A DNA stretch of 64,000 nucleotides, taken from the NCBI GenBank assembly GCA_965197635.1, contig OZ240218.1, positions 186,001 through 250,000 on the forward strand, given 5' to 3'. Origin of the DNA: Bin87 sp965197635. Its GTDB lineage: Bacteria > Chloroflexota > Dehalococcoidia > Lucifugimonadales > UBA3495. This document shows positions 1-8,720 of this stretch, piece by piece. A program made the position numbers and the translations under genes. The notes beneath the pieces are model-generated. The model did not search any database. It saw nothing but the letters and a program-made list of their open reading frames with translations, and was not told the DNA's origin. Position 1 is the stretch's first letter. Every line of letters begins with the position of its first letter.

Positions 1-1140
1 TTTCACGGCAACGACGGCCCGATTCCAGTGGTACGCGCGCCAAAAGATGCCTGGCACCCCTTCCAGCACGCCTTCGCGCAAGCCTGCGACGCGCTGGGCT
101 ATCCGGAGGATGTGGACATGAACCATCCGTCGTCCACAGGATTCGGGGCTGCCCCCATGAACAACCCGGCTGGTATCCGCATGAGTTGCGCCCTGGCCTA
201 CCTGTCGGGGGCCCGTCATCGCCTCAACCTGACCGTGCGGGCCAACGTGGTCGTGCGGCGGATACTGTTTGAGGGCCAAACCGCAGTGGGCGTGGAAGCA
301 GAAAGCGGCGGCGAGGTGTTCGCGGTAGCAGGCAATGAGATAGTCGTATGCGCCAGCGGCATCGCGTCGCCGCAACTGCTGATGCTCTCGGGTATTGGCC
401 CCGCCGGCCATCTGGCCGGATTGGGCATCCCGTTGGTGCGCGACCTGCCCGGCGTGGGTCAGAACCTGCGGGATCATCCCCTGGTGTACGTGGACACCGC
501 GCTGCATTCTGACTACGTAGCCGTCGACTTCTCCGGCTCCCGCATCCAGACCCTGTTGCGGTACACCACCGCCGGCTCGGCGACGCGCAACGATATGCAC
601 GTGTACGTGAACAACGTGGCGTCCGGGCCGAGCCCGCTGGGCAGCGGGCCGGGAACGGAGCGTCCGATGCTGCGGCTGACCTGCATCCTGCAGCTGGCTG
701 ACAGCGCCGGCGAGTTGCGGCTCGCCTCGGCAGACCCTCACGACAAGCCTCTCATCAGCTACCACTATCTGCGCAGCGATTGGGACCGGGCGCGGCTGCG
801 GGAGAGCGTGCGCCTGTGCCGGCAGGTGCTGGCGCAGCCTGCCTTTGCGTCAATCGCCGGCGAGGCGTTGTCGCCCACCGACGCGGAACTGACCTCGGAT
901 GCTCTATTGGACGACTGGCTGCTCCGCAACGTGTTCACGACCTTCCACACGTCGGGGTCGTGCCGCATGGGGCCGGATGACGACCCATTGGCGGTGGTGG
1001 ACCAGTACTGTCGGGTCCACGGCGTCAGCAACTTGCGCGTGGTTGACCTGTCAATCTGCCCCAACGTGGTGCGGGCCAACACCAACGCCACGGCAATAAT
1101 GATCGCGGAACGCGCCGCCGGCTGGATCGGCAGTGAGTAA
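1..1140 (+). CDS. GMC family FAD-dependent oxidoreductase, C-terminal part (5' end outside window)
   Basis: The frame is open from base 1, so the gene begins upstream and only about 379 codons are visible. The start reads FHGNDGPIPV, the usual substrate-side sequence of glucose-methanol-choline oxidoreductases (choline dehydrogenase/alcohol oxidase type). Further on are LLMLSGIGP, GVGQNLRDHP and the C-terminal signature TSGSCRMG with NATAIMIAERAA, which contains the conserved catalytic His/Asn region and closes the FAD site. The N-terminal Rossmann GxGxxG is not in the window. It would oxidise an alcohol or polyol with FAD; the substrate cannot be read from sequence. A short GC-rich hairpin follows the stop. 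Confidence 0.9.
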   Translation, partial: FHGNDGPIPVVRAPKDAWHPFQHAFAQACDALGYPEDVDMNHPSSTGFGAAPMNNPAGIRMSCALAYLSGARHRLNLTVRANVVVRRILFEGQTAVGVEAESGGEVFAVAGNEIVVCASGIASPQLLMLSGIGPAGHLAGLGIPLVRDLPGVGQNLRDHPLVYVDTALHSDYVAVDFSGSRIQTLLRYTTAGSATRNDMHVYVNNVASGPSPLGSGPGTERPMLRLTCILQLADSAGELRLASADPHDKPLISYHYLRSDWDRARLRESVRLCRQVLAQPAFASIAGEALSPTDAELTSDALLDDWLLRNVFTTFHTSGSCRMGPDDDPLAVVDQYCRVHGVSNLRVVDLSICPNVVRANTNATAIMIAERAAGWIGSE

Positions 1141-1158
1141 CCGCGGTAGATACCGCGG
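1141..1158 (+). terminator. Hairpin after GMC oxidoreductase stop
   Basis: CCGCGGT and ACCGCGG form a 7-bp stem with a 4-nt AGAT loop directly behind the TAA stop. There is no T-run, so termination is only suggested. A TATAAT box (1174-1179) follows and may serve the next gene. Confidence 0.35.
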
Positions 1159-1240
1159 CCCGAGCCGTCCCGGTATAATCCGATTAATCATCCCATCCTG
1201 GCCGGAACGAGCCAACAGCGGCAAGCCCCAGAGGTTCAGC

Positions 1241-1969
1241 ATGACCACCGCGAAGACGCCGGCGACACCAGGCCGCTTCCGACTGCCGGACCCGCCCCCG
1301 CGTGAACCCGACGAGATGACCAGTTACGACCACCTGCACAAAACCGGCAGCTCCCATTACGTGGCTCTGCACTTCGGCAACCCCGAAACCACGCTGGTGG
1401 AGGCGGACCGTTGGATGATTGCCCACCCCAGCGACCACCGATCCCGGGCGCGGCGTCCCGACCTGCTGATTGCATTCGACGTGGACCCACAAGCCTACGA
1501 GGCCAACAACGGCTACGTGATCTCGGAGCAGGGCAAGCCGCCCGATTTCGTGCTGGAAGTAGTGTCCCAAAGCACCGCCGAAGCCGATGTGGGCGCGAAG
1601 CGGGACGAATACGCGGCGCTGGGCATCACCGAATACTGGCGGTTTGACAAGACCGGCGAATACCACGGGACTCGGCTGGCTGGCGACCGGCTGGAGGGTG
1701 GGGTGTACGTACCGATACCCATTGAGGAACTGCCCAACGGGTCATTGCAGGGCTACAGCGCGGCGTTGAACCGGTACCTGCGCTGGGAAAGCGGCCGACT
1801 GGGATGGTACGATCCGGCAACGGGACGGCACATTCTGACCTACGACGACCAGCGCGCGAGAGCTGAAACCGAACGCACGGCCCGAATGCGAGAGCAGACC
1901 CGCGCCGACGACGCCGAAGCGCGGGTGAGAGAACTGGAAGAAGAACTCAGGCGACTCCGTAACGGCTGA
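1241..1969 (+). CDS. Uma2 family (DUF820) putative endonuclease with C-terminal coiled coil
   Basis: 242 residues. The core shows the Uma2 PD-(D/E)xK-type fold signature: RRPDLLIAFDVD, then PDFVLEVVSQSTAEADVGAKR with the acidic and lysine residues in the usual places, then YAALGITEYWRFD. The last 40 residues are a charged coiled coil ending RELEEELRRLRNG, common in this family. ATG 1241 (MTTAKTP) matches the MTTAK start of three other Uma2 proteins here; longer starts overlap the previous gene. The family is expanded in Chloroflexota and Cyanobacteria, and its biological role is unsettled (restriction-like or mobile-element-linked). It is the most divergent of the four in this window. Confidence 0.85.
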   Translation: MTTAKTPATPGRFRLPDPPPREPDEMTSYDHLHKTGSSHYVALHFGNPETTLVEADRWMIAHPSDHRSRARRPDLLIAFDVDPQAYEANNGYVISEQGKPPDFVLEVVSQSTAEADVGAKRDEYAALGITEYWRFDKTGEYHGTRLAGDRLEGGVYVPIPIEELPNGSLQGYSAALNRYLRWESGRLGWYDPATGRHILTYDDQRARAETERTARMREQTRADDAEARVRELEEELRRLRNG

Positions 1970-2100
1970 AAGTCAGGGTCGTCGCGCGGGGAGTCTGCCG
2001 CCGGGGCGTGGAAAGGAGCGGCCGGTCCCTAGGGGGAGTCGCTGAGGGAGCGGCTCGCTGCCGGTCGCTGGAGTACGATTGTACTGCGGCAGCCCGTCGG

Positions 2101-2130
2101 TTGCAACAGGCAGGCCGATTTCGCTACAAT
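2101..2130 (+). promoter_or_regulatory. Sigma-70-type promoter of the EF-G-like gene
   Basis: TTGCAA (2101-2106) and TACAAT (2125-2130) are separated by 18 bp and lie about 45 bp before ATG 2174. Spacing and hexamers fit a housekeeping promoter. Confidence 0.5.
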
Positions 2131-2173
2131 CAGCCATTGGAATCTCATCAACGCAGCACAGAGGGGTAACACG

Positions 2174-4201
2174 ATGGCCGTATCCGCCAGCACCATTCGC
2201 AACGTCGCGCTGCTTTCCCACAGCGGCGCGGGCAAGACGTCTCTTGCCGAGATCATGCTGTTCAACGCCAAGGTGATAAACCGCCTGGGTCGGGTTGAGG
2301 ACGGCAACACCGTTTCCGACTATGAGCCGGAGGAGGCGAAGCGCGCCGCCAGCGTCCAGACCAGCCTGCTGCGGTTCAGCGATGGAGACAACAAAATCAA
2401 TCTATTGGACACCCCGGGCTATGATGAGTTTCTGGGCGAGGCCGTCGCGGCCCTCCGCGTGGTTGAGTCGGCCATGATCCTGGTGGCGGCCCCTACCGGC
2501 ATCGACGTGGGCACGGAACGCGCGTGGAATATGGCCCAGGAGCGAGGACTGCCCGTCGCCTTCGTTCTCAACAAGATGGATCGGGAAAACGCGAGTTTTG
2601 AGCGGAACGTACAGGAGCTGCAATCGGTGTTCGGCAACCGGTGCGTCCCCTTCCAGTTGCCCATCGGCGAGGTCCAGGACTTCTCAGGATTGGTCAGCGT
2701 GATTGATCCGCCGGCCGACATCCCCGCCGGCGTGGTGGGCGACTTCGACGCCGCCCGGGAACGCCTCATCGAGGCCGTGGCGGAATCGGACGACGCCCTG
2801 GCGGACAAGTACCTGGAAGGCGAAGAGATCACCGCCGCCGAGGTGACGGCCGGAGCGCGGGAAGCCATCCGGAACGGCGACCTGGTGCCCATCCTGGTGT
2901 CGTCGGCCACCCAGAACATCGGGGTTGACGAGCTGGCCCAGGTGATACACGACTTCCTGCCGTCGCCGGCCGACCTGCCGGGCACCGCCGGAGCGGACGA
3001 CATAGCCCCGGACGCCGCCGGCCCGGTGGCAGCGCTGGTGTTCAAAACCACCTCCGACCCCTTCGTGGGCAAGCTTTCGATGTTCCGCGTGTATCGCGGT
3101 TCCGCCAAGTCCAACGGCGAAATCTACAACCACAACAAGGGACAATCGGAGCGTTTGGGGCAACTGTACCTGCCCCAGGGCAACAGCCAGGAAAACGTGT
3201 CGGAAGTGGTCGCCGGCGACATCGGCGCCATCGGCAAACTGGGCGCCACCCTCACGGGAGACACCCTGTGCGCCAGCGACAACCGGGTGACGCTGCCGGG
3301 AATTGAATTCCCCAAAGGATACTATTCGCTGGCGGTGGTGCCGGCCACCCAGGCCGACCTGGACAAGATGAGCACCTCGCTGGCCCGTATCGTCGAGGAC
3401 GACCCCAGCCTCCAGTTCACCCGGAACCCGGAGACCAGCGAAAGCCTGCTCACCGGCCTCGGCGAGGTGCAGATTGACGTGGCCCTGGATCGCATCAAGC
3501 GGAAGTTCGGCGCCAGCCTGAACGTCAAGCTGCCGGTGGTTCCCTACCGGGAAACCATTACCCAGATCACCAACTCGGAGTATCGCCACAAGAAGCAGAC
3601 GGGCGGCAGCGGCCAGTACGGCCACGTTCTGCTCCGTCTGGAACCCATGACGCGCGACGAGGGGTTCCAGTTCGGCAACGAGGTGGTCGGCGGGCGCGTG
3701 CCCCGGGAGTTGATACCGGCTGTGGAAAAGGGCGTCGTGAACATGCTGAAAGAGGGTGTGCTGGCCGGCTTCCCGGTGGTGGACCTGAAAGCCGTCATCT
3801 ATGACGGCAGCACCCACCCGGTGGACGGCAAGCCCATCGCCTTCGAGATTGCCGGCAGTCAGGCCCTGCGCTTGGGCATGGCCAAGGCGTCGCCCGTCCT
3901 GCTGGAACCCATCGTCAAGCTGTACACAACCGTGCCCGAAACCTACACCGGCGACATCATCAGCGACCTCAACAGCAAGCGGGGCCGCATCCTGGGAATG
4001 AACCCCGAAAACCGCTACACTATCATTGAGGCCGAGGTTCCCCACTCGGAGGTCCAGCGGTACTCTCAAGATCTTCGTTCCATGACCGGCGGCCGCGGTT
4101 CCTACCGGTTTGAGTTCGACCACTACGAACAGGTGCCGCAGAACATTGAGCAGCGCGTCATCGACACCGCCAAGCAGGCCAAGGAGGGGACGACGGCGTA
4201 A
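2174..4201 (+). CDS. fusA: Elongation factor G-like translational GTPase (EF-G2 type)
   Basis: 675 residues covering the EF-G domains. The P-loop is SHSGAGKTSL (residues 15-24) instead of the AHIDAGKTT of classical EF-G; the EPEEAKR switch region follows, then LLDTPGYDEF (G3, about 77-86) and LNKMD (G4). The middle holds the beta-barrel domain II, and the C-terminus has the TGGRGSY domain IV/V region. The variant P-loop is typical of the EF-G2/EF-G-like branch, which may not be the main translocase. A second, damaged copy of the last 50 codons lies 380 bp downstream (4585-4737). The preceding promoter at 2101-2130 suggests single-gene transcription. Confidence 0.88.
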   Translation: MAVSASTIRNVALLSHSGAGKTSLAEIMLFNAKVINRLGRVEDGNTVSDYEPEEAKRAASVQTSLLRFSDGDNKINLLDTPGYDEFLGEAVAALRVVESAMILVAAPTGIDVGTERAWNMAQERGLPVAFVLNKMDRENASFERNVQELQSVFGNRCVPFQLPIGEVQDFSGLVSVIDPPADIPAGVVGDFDAARERLIEAVAESDDALADKYLEGEEITAAEVTAGAREAIRNGDLVPILVSSATQNIGVDELAQVIHDFLPSPADLPGTAGADDIAPDAAGPVAALVFKTTSDPFVGKLSMFRVYRGSAKSNGEIYNHNKGQSERLGQLYLPQGNSQENVSEVVAGDIGAIGKLGATLTGDTLCASDNRVTLPGIEFPKGYYSLAVVPATQADLDKMSTSLARIVEDDPSLQFTRNPETSESLLTGLGEVQIDVALDRIKRKFGASLNVKLPVVPYRETITQITNSEYRHKKQTGGSGQYGHVLLRLEPMTRDEGFQFGNEVVGGRVPRELIPAVEKGVVNMLKEGVLAGFPVVDLKAVIYDGSTHPVDGKPIAFEIAGSQALRLGMAKASPVLLEPIVKLYTTVPETYTGDIISDLNSKRGRILGMNPENRYTIIEAEVPHSEVQRYSQDLRSMTGGRGSYRFEFDHYEQVPQNIEQRVIDTAKQAKEGTTA

Positions 4202-4280
4202 GCGTTGCAGCAGTTTACCGTTCCTAACCGCAAAGAGGGTGGAATTGGGAGCCCACCTTACGGGATACTCAAGGGACAGT

Positions 4281-4544
4281 ATGACAACGCAAGCAGCAGC
4301 CCCACTGTCAGGTGTCGAACAACGCCTGGCGAGCATAGAATCTCGTCTGGCCGCTCTGGAGGCCACGATGGCGTTGTTCATCGAGGAACAGCGACAGTAC
4401 CGGGAGGAACAGCGCGAGTTCCGGCAGGAGAACAATGTCCGGCTGGGCCGAGTAGAAACCAACCTCACCCGGGTTTACCTCACGATCATCGGGCTGATGG
4501 GCACTATCATCGTTGGCGGTATTATCCTCAGAGTACTTGGCTGA
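4281..4544 (+). CDS. Small coiled-coil protein with C-terminal membrane anchor
   Basis: 87 residues. Residues 10-62 form a charged coiled coil (EQRLASIESRLAALEA, then EEQRQYREEQREFRQ), followed by one C-terminal membrane segment (YLTIIGLMGTIIVGGIIL). Such tail-anchored coiled-coil peptides recur in this genome (compare 48192-49524). Function unknown. It sits between the EF-G-like gene and a duplicated fragment of its 3' end, as though inserted there or carried by the duplication. ATG 4281 has only a weak ribosome binding site (AGGGACAGT). Confidence 0.6.
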   Translation: MTTQAAAPLSGVEQRLASIESRLAALEATMALFIEEQRQYREEQREFRQENNVRLGRVETNLTRVYLTIIGLMGTIIVGGIILRVLG

Positions 4545-4584
4545 CGAGACTCGTGCCGGCGTGGGCAACTAAGCCGCGGTACAG

Positions 4585-4737
4585 TGCTACTCCCGTGACC
4601 TGCGCGCAATGACCGGTGGCCACGGCTCCTACCGCTACGAGTTCGACCGCTACGAACAGGTGCCGCAAAACATCAAGCCGCGGGTGATTGACACCGCCAA
4701 GCAGGCCAAAAGGGGACGACGGCGTAAGTGCCTCTAA
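4585..4737 (+). pseudogene. Remnant copy of the EF-G 3' end
   Basis: The frame reads YSRDLRAMTGGHGSYRYEF, then YEQVPQNI and RVIDTAKQAK, matching residues of the upstream EF-G-like protein from YSQDLRSMTGG to its end with several substitutions. A missing base near the 3' end turns AKEGTTA into AKRGRRRKCL before TAA. About 50 codons survive; nothing of the rest of EF-G is present. It is a relic of a second EF-G gene or of a partial duplication with the 4281-4544 gene in between. Confidence 0.8.
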
Positions 4738-4753
4738 CCCGCTATATTCACCG

Positions 4754-4782
4754 GAGGGCGTCCGTTACCAGCGGACGCCCTC
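4754..4782 (-). terminator. Strong hairpin downstream of the reverse transcriptase
   Basis: GAGGGCGTCCG and CGGACGCCCTC are exact complements (11 bp) around a 7-nt loop, 12 bases past the RT stop codon. There is no long T-run, but its place between converging genes suggests a bidirectional terminator. Confidence 0.6.
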
Positions 4783-4794
4783 TACTACTAGTGA

Positions 4795-6124
4795 TCAATC
4801 GCGCTTTTTGAGCAATGCCTTGAATCTGCGCAGTGTTCTCTTTCGTTGCCGTTCAATGCGCACCGAGTCCATTACATTAGCGGATTTAACCATGTAATCA
4901 ATGAAGTTGCCGCTGAATTTTTGACGCTTCTTGCGGGCTTTGATCTTTTTCCCGCGCACCGGTAGGTCCGAGTACATATTGTACAAAGCTTTCTTGCGGA
5001 GTGGTGCAGCATGGCCAGAACACTCGCTCTCGCGGTCGCGGCGGATTATGGCGGCTTGGAGTGCCTTTTTCGACTTCCGGTGGTAACGATGGATTGATGA
5101 CGGGCGAATGACTGCATCAACGCCGTTGAACATAAAGCCCAGGTACTGTAGCTGGCACTCCGCAAATAGCTCAGCATGGTCGATAGTTTGCGTTTTTGGG
5201 ATGCTGCGTTTCAGCAGTAGGCGTTTTAACTCCAAGTCTAGCTTTCCCTTCGGATCGCAACTGCCATGCCCATCAGGTATGACCATTAGGATGTCGTCGC
5301 AGTACCTCCAATATGCGCCGCCTACTGAATTCGCCAATTCGTGCATGGCTAGATCCAGGTCCGCCATGTACATATTGGACAGTAGAGGGCTCAACTGGGA
5401 CCCCTGCGGTATGCCTATACCTTGATGCAGTCCTGGATTCGGCTTAACCAGATTTCTAGCCAGGACTTTCTCACGAAGTTGTTTCGGTGTGCAGAGCCGC
5501 AGCGGTTGGTTACCTCGATTAGGGCGGCTGAACATCCGTATGCCAAACAGGTTGTAGATTTTATGACGCTCTGCAACACTGTATCTGGTGATGGCCTTGT
5601 ACACGGCATAGTGATCTTTTGGCAGTGAATCGCTATCCAGAAACCGAGCCCAAATCGCTTTCAGCTGTTGGTGGTTTATATTATCGAAAAATGATTCGAC
5701 GTCAGTTGCAATTATTTGGCAGCCAGGGTTAGCAGCAATGAAGTCAAATGCCTTTTTCGCTAAAGTTATGTTGTTCTCACCAGTACGGCGGAAAGCCGTC
5801 ACAGCATTATCCAGACCTTTGGACTTGAGCCATGCTTCGTATGGGACCTCCAGTTTTGTCTTGTAATAGGCGAATATGTACCCGTCTTTGTGGGCAGGGT
5901 ACGCAATGGGTCGCTCCTTGGGTTCTTTAACGAACGGTTTAGAGCTGCCGGGAGGCGATTTTTTGATGCGTGGAGTGGTTAGCGTATAGGTGAGGAACGG
6001 ATAAAACGGATGTCGAGCGATCCGGAGCGGATCGCTCGACATACTCAACAGCCTTGCGTTCACTGAGAGGCAGATCAAAGTGCAGGTACGGCTTTCTGAC
6101 GTACCAAGTCGTGGTGTCCGTCAT
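4795..6124 (-). CDS. Reverse transcriptase, DRT2/UG2-like (one-base frameshift near N-terminus)
   Basis: About 442 residues if one extra base is ignored. The start is ATG 6124 (MTDTTTWYVRKPYLHFDLPL); after residue 29 the frame moves by +1, and dropping the C at 6038 restores EYV-SDPLRIARHPFYPF. RT motifs in repaired numbering: ATDVESFFDNI (motif A Asp about 141), GIPQGSQLSPLLSNMYMADL (about 237-256), and catalytic YCDD at 274-277. YCDD together with the HFDLPLS and HPFYPFL N-terminal blocks is what I associate with UG2 (DRT2) defence RTs, which act with an upstream non-coding RNA. Group II intron maturase (X, HNH), retron and DGR partners are absent. The C-terminus is basic (KKIKARKKRQK, RKRTLRRFKALLKKRD). 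GC content is lower than in neighbours, suggesting transfer. It may be inactive if the frameshift is real. Confidence 0.75.
6010..6042. repeat. Perfect 14-bp inverted repeat at the RT frameshift
   Basis: ATGTCGAGCGATCC and GGATCGCTCGACAT flank a 5-nt GGAGC loop (plus strand). The base that breaks the RT frame (6038) lies in one arm. Without it the arms would mismatch, so the mutation makes the palindrome perfect. Confidence 0.85.
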
Positions 6125-6362
6125 GAGATTTTATCCAACGAGGGCGAGGTCAAACGACTTGCGGCCAGTCTCCCTTGCCCCCGTATGCTTTGCTGACCTC
6201 GGGGCTTAACTCGAAAACTCCGATGCCAATTCCGACGGTGAAACCGTCGTGCCGCGCTCCGATAATGGAGATGAGACGATGATAGCAGAACTCATCATAG
6301 TCGCCTTGACGACTGCGGTTCGTTGGTGCTATAAACGCTCGCTCTGACACCCAAGAGCCAGA
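6125..6362 (-). ncRNA. Candidate structured ncRNA/leader of the DRT2-like reverse transcriptase
   Basis: About 240 nt lie between a predicted start site and the RT ATG. Reading minus strand, visible stems are GCTCT/AGAGC (6358-6341), AGTCG/CGACT (6314-6299), the 7-bp CGACGGT/ACCGTCG with a TTC loop (6249-6233), and an 8-bp closing stem CGAGGTCA/TGACCTCG pairing 6201-6194 with 6152-6145. One frame stays open through the whole RNA for about 70 codons (ATG 6368 to TGA 6150). Characterised DRT2 systems use an upstream ncRNA of about 280 nt as template for repetitive cDNA that creates a long open frame; size, place and the open frame fit. It could instead be a small protein gene of 72 residues; no homologue is recognised. 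Confidence 0.45.
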
Positions 6363-6369
6363 TGACATA

Positions 6370-6398
6370 ATTTTAGCATCGGCACCGTTTTGTCGCAA
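6370..6398 (-). promoter_or_regulatory. Promoter of the ncRNA/RT unit
   Basis: On the minus strand TTGCGA (6398-6393) and TAAAAT (6375-6370) are exactly 17 bp apart. This places the start of transcription near 6362, just before the first hairpin of the leader. Confidence 0.6.
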
Positions 6399-6445
6399 CT
6401 GGCGGGTGCGTCGCCACTAGCAGAGCATTGCTCTCGATACTGTCG

Positions 6446-8122
6446 CTAAAACCCCCAAGTTGGCTGGTATTCCCCGAACACCTCGCGGAACACGCCCATC
6501 ATCTCGCCCAGGGTGGCCTCGGCCTTGACCGCTTCCACCAGCGGGTACATCAGGTTGGCGTCGCTGCCGGATTGCCGGGCGGCGGATTCCAGGGCGCGCA
6601 GGCGGACGGCGACCTCCCGGTTGTCCCGGCGGCGGCGGACTTCATCGAGATGCGCGATGTGCCGCTGCTCGCCGGCCTCGTCCACGCGCAGGATGGGGAT
6701 GGACAGGCTCTCGTCCTCCTTGACGTACTCGTTGACCCCCACGGTGATCCGTTCCCGGCGATCCTCCTCCTGCTGGTAAATGTAGGCGGCGTCGGCAATC
6801 TCCCGCTGGAAGAAACCGGATTCCAATGCCGGTATCACGCCGCCGTGGCGGTCAATCTGCTCGAAGTAGTTGTAAGCGCCGGCCTCCACCTGGTTGGTCA
6901 ACGCTTCCAGGAAATAGCTACCCCCGAGGGGATCCACGGTGTCGGTGACGCCGGTCTCATGGGCGATGATCTGCTGGGTGCGGAGGGCCTGGAGGGCGGC
7001 TTCAGCGGAGGGCAGGGCCCAGGCCTCATCCTTGCTGTTGGTGTGGAGCGACTGGCAGCCTCCCAGGACGGCGGCCAGGGCCTGGAGGGACACGCGCACC
7101 ACGTTGTTTTCCGGCTGCTGCGCCGTCAACGAGGCGCCGGAAGTCTGCGCGTGGAACCGCATCCATGCGGAGCGGTCACTCTCCGCGCCGAAGGTCTCCC
7201 GCATCTCCCGCGCCCAGATGCGGCGGGCAGAACGGAACTTGGCGATCTCCTCGAAGAAGTCGTTGTGGACGTTGAAGAAGAAGCTGAGACGGGGGGCGAA
7301 ATCGTCCACGGCCATCCCGCGCTCCACGCAATGCCTCACGTACTCGAAGCCGTCGGCCAGGGTGAACGCCAGCTCCTGGACGGCATTGCTGCCCGCCTCG
7401 CGGATATGGTAGCCGCTGATGCTGATGGGGTTGAACCTGGGCATATGGTTGGTGGCAAACTCAACGGTGTCCACCACCAGGCGCATGGACGGATGCGGCG
7501 GGAAGATGTACTCGTTCTGGGCGATGTACTCTTTCAGGATGTCGTTCTGGATGGTGCCGCCCAGCGCGTCTATTGATGCGCCCTGACGCTCGGCGGCGGC
7601 GATGTACATGGCCCAGATGATGGCTGCCGGGCTGTTGATGGTCATTGAAGTGGTGACCCGGTCCAGCGGGATGCCGTCAAAGACGGTCTGCATATCCTCC
7701 AGGCAGGACACGGCCACGCCGCACTTGCCGAACTCCCCCCGGGCGCGTTCGTCGTCATGGTCGTAGCCGTAGAGGGTGGGCATATCAAAGGCGACGCTGA
7801 GGCCGGTTTCGCCCTGGTCCATCAGGAAACGGAACCGCTCGTTGGTCTCCGCCGGCTCGCCAAACCCCGCGAACATACGCATGGTCCACAACCGCGAGCG
7901 GTAGCCGGCGGGATGGACGCCACGCAGATAGGGATACTCGCCGGGCAGGCCCACATCGGAAAGATAGTCAGTCTCGGCCACGTCGGTCGGGCCGTACATT
8001 GGGGCGACGGGGATCTGGCTCAGTGTTTTATAAGCCGACTTTCGCCGGGGCGCGGCGTCGGCCTTTTTCTGCCACGCATCGGTGCGCTGGCGGAGGACGT
8101 CGTTGTCTTCGGAGATGACCAC
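6446..8122 (-). CDS. Acyl-CoA (methylmalonyl-CoA type) mutase large subunit
   Basis: 558 residues from GTG 8122, chosen because CAGGAG lies 6-7 nt upstream; longer starts have no binding site. It contains the mutase TIM-barrel sequences PLYGPTD-like PMYGPTDVAETDYL, RFRFLMDQGETGLSVAFDMP, SCLEDMQTVFDGIPLD, TSMTINSPAAIIWAMY and GCQSLHTNSKDEA. It isomerises a branched acyl-CoA with adenosylcobalamin (methylmalonyl/succinyl or isobutyryl/butyryl). The C-terminal B12-binding domain (DxHxxG) is absent, so a separate small subunit must be encoded elsewhere. The exact substrate cannot be fixed here. It ends 321 bp upstream of the reverse transcriptase. Confidence 0.93.
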   Translation of the reverse strand: MVISEDNDVLRQRTDAWQKKADAAPRRKSAYKTLSQIPVAPMYGPTDVAETDYLSDVGLPGEYPYLRGVHPAGYRSRLWTMRMFAGFGEPAETNERFRFLMDQGETGLSVAFDMPTLYGYDHDDERARGEFGKCGVAVSCLEDMQTVFDGIPLDRVTTSMTINSPAAIIWAMYIAAAERQGASIDALGGTIQNDILKEYIAQNEYIFPPHPSMRLVVDTVEFATNHMPRFNPISISGYHIREAGSNAVQELAFTLADGFEYVRHCVERGMAVDDFAPRLSFFFNVHNDFFEEIAKFRSARRIWAREMRETFGAESDRSAWMRFHAQTSGASLTAQQPENNVVRVSLQALAAVLGGCQSLHTNSKDEAWALPSAEAALQALRTQQIIAHETGVTDTVDPLGGSYFLEALTNQVEAGAYNYFEQIDRHGGVIPALESGFFQREIADAAYIYQQEEDRRERITVGVNEYVKEDESLSIPILRVDEAGEQRHIAHLDEVRRRRDNREVAVRLRALESAARQSGSDANLMYPLVEAVKAEATLGEMMGVFREVFGEYQPTWGF

Positions 8123-8154
8123 GGTAAACTCCTGCTGGTGAGTGGGGCGACAGG

Positions 8155-8703
8155 TCAGTAGGTGAAAATATCGGCAACCGGGCAACTGAACCCCGGCAAT
8201 ACCGATTCGCACGTGAAGGCATCGTCGATACCGAACCTCTGAACAGTGCCATCGTCATAGTGGGCATGTACTTCCTGCCTGCCGGGATAAACTGCTAAAA
8301 CTGCACGAACGCCGGCGCTCAGCCACAGCCCAATCTTCCGATCAAAGGTCGGTTGACGGTCGTTGGGCGAAAAAACTTCCATCACCAAATCCGGTGCAAC
8401 CTGAGCGTAGCCTCGCGCCTGTGGTCGATTCGACATCCGCTCGTATGAAATAAAGGCATAGTCTGGGGCAAGCACGGTATGTTCAGTGAGCTGGAAGCCA
8501 GTTTCGGCTATGCGGCCACGTCCAAGCTTACGCTGCCTGACGAACGAGCCAATCTGCCAGGTGAATTCGTCCCCAACAAATCCGTGGTCGTCGCTGGCTG
8601 GCGGCATTTCAAACAGTTCCCCACGGATAAGTTCCCGACGCGTCCCGTTGTCCGGCAACGTCAGCAACTCATTGGCAGTCATCAGTTTTTTGGCAGTAGT
8701 CAT
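8155..8703 (-). CDS. Uma2 family (DUF820) putative endonuclease
   Basis: 182 residues, starting MTTAKKLMTANELLTLPDNG after an AGGAGG site. The family core is present: RRELIRGELFEMPPAS, LAPDYAFISYERM, and PDLVMEVFSPNDRQPTFDRK with the PD...E...K arrangement, then LWLSAGVRAVLAVYP. Length and order are standard for stand-alone Uma2 proteins. It lies in tandem with the next, similar gene (18-bp gap). No function beyond a predicted PD-(D/E)xK nuclease fold can be claimed. Confidence 0.88.
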   Translation of the reverse strand: MTTAKKLMTANELLTLPDNGTRRELIRGELFEMPPASDDHGFVGDEFTWQIGSFVRQRKLGRGRIAETGFQLTEHTVLAPDYAFISYERMSNRPQARGYAQVAPDLVMEVFSPNDRQPTFDRKIGLWLSAGVRAVLAVYPGRQEVHAHYDDGTVQRFGIDDAFTCESVLPGFSCPVADIFTY

Positions 8704-8720
8704 TTGGGCATACCTCCTAC

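Noticed and set aside
2684..4468. 594-codon open frame on the minus strand opposite the EF-G-like gene
   Set aside because: Antisense shadow of a GC-rich gene; composition is not protein-like and the plus-strand protein is a clear GTPase.
4795..6124. Reverse transcriptase as group II intron, retron or diversity-generating retroelement
   Set aside because: No maturase or HNH domain, no intron ends, no msr/msd-like folded repeat and no variable/template repeat pair found nearby.
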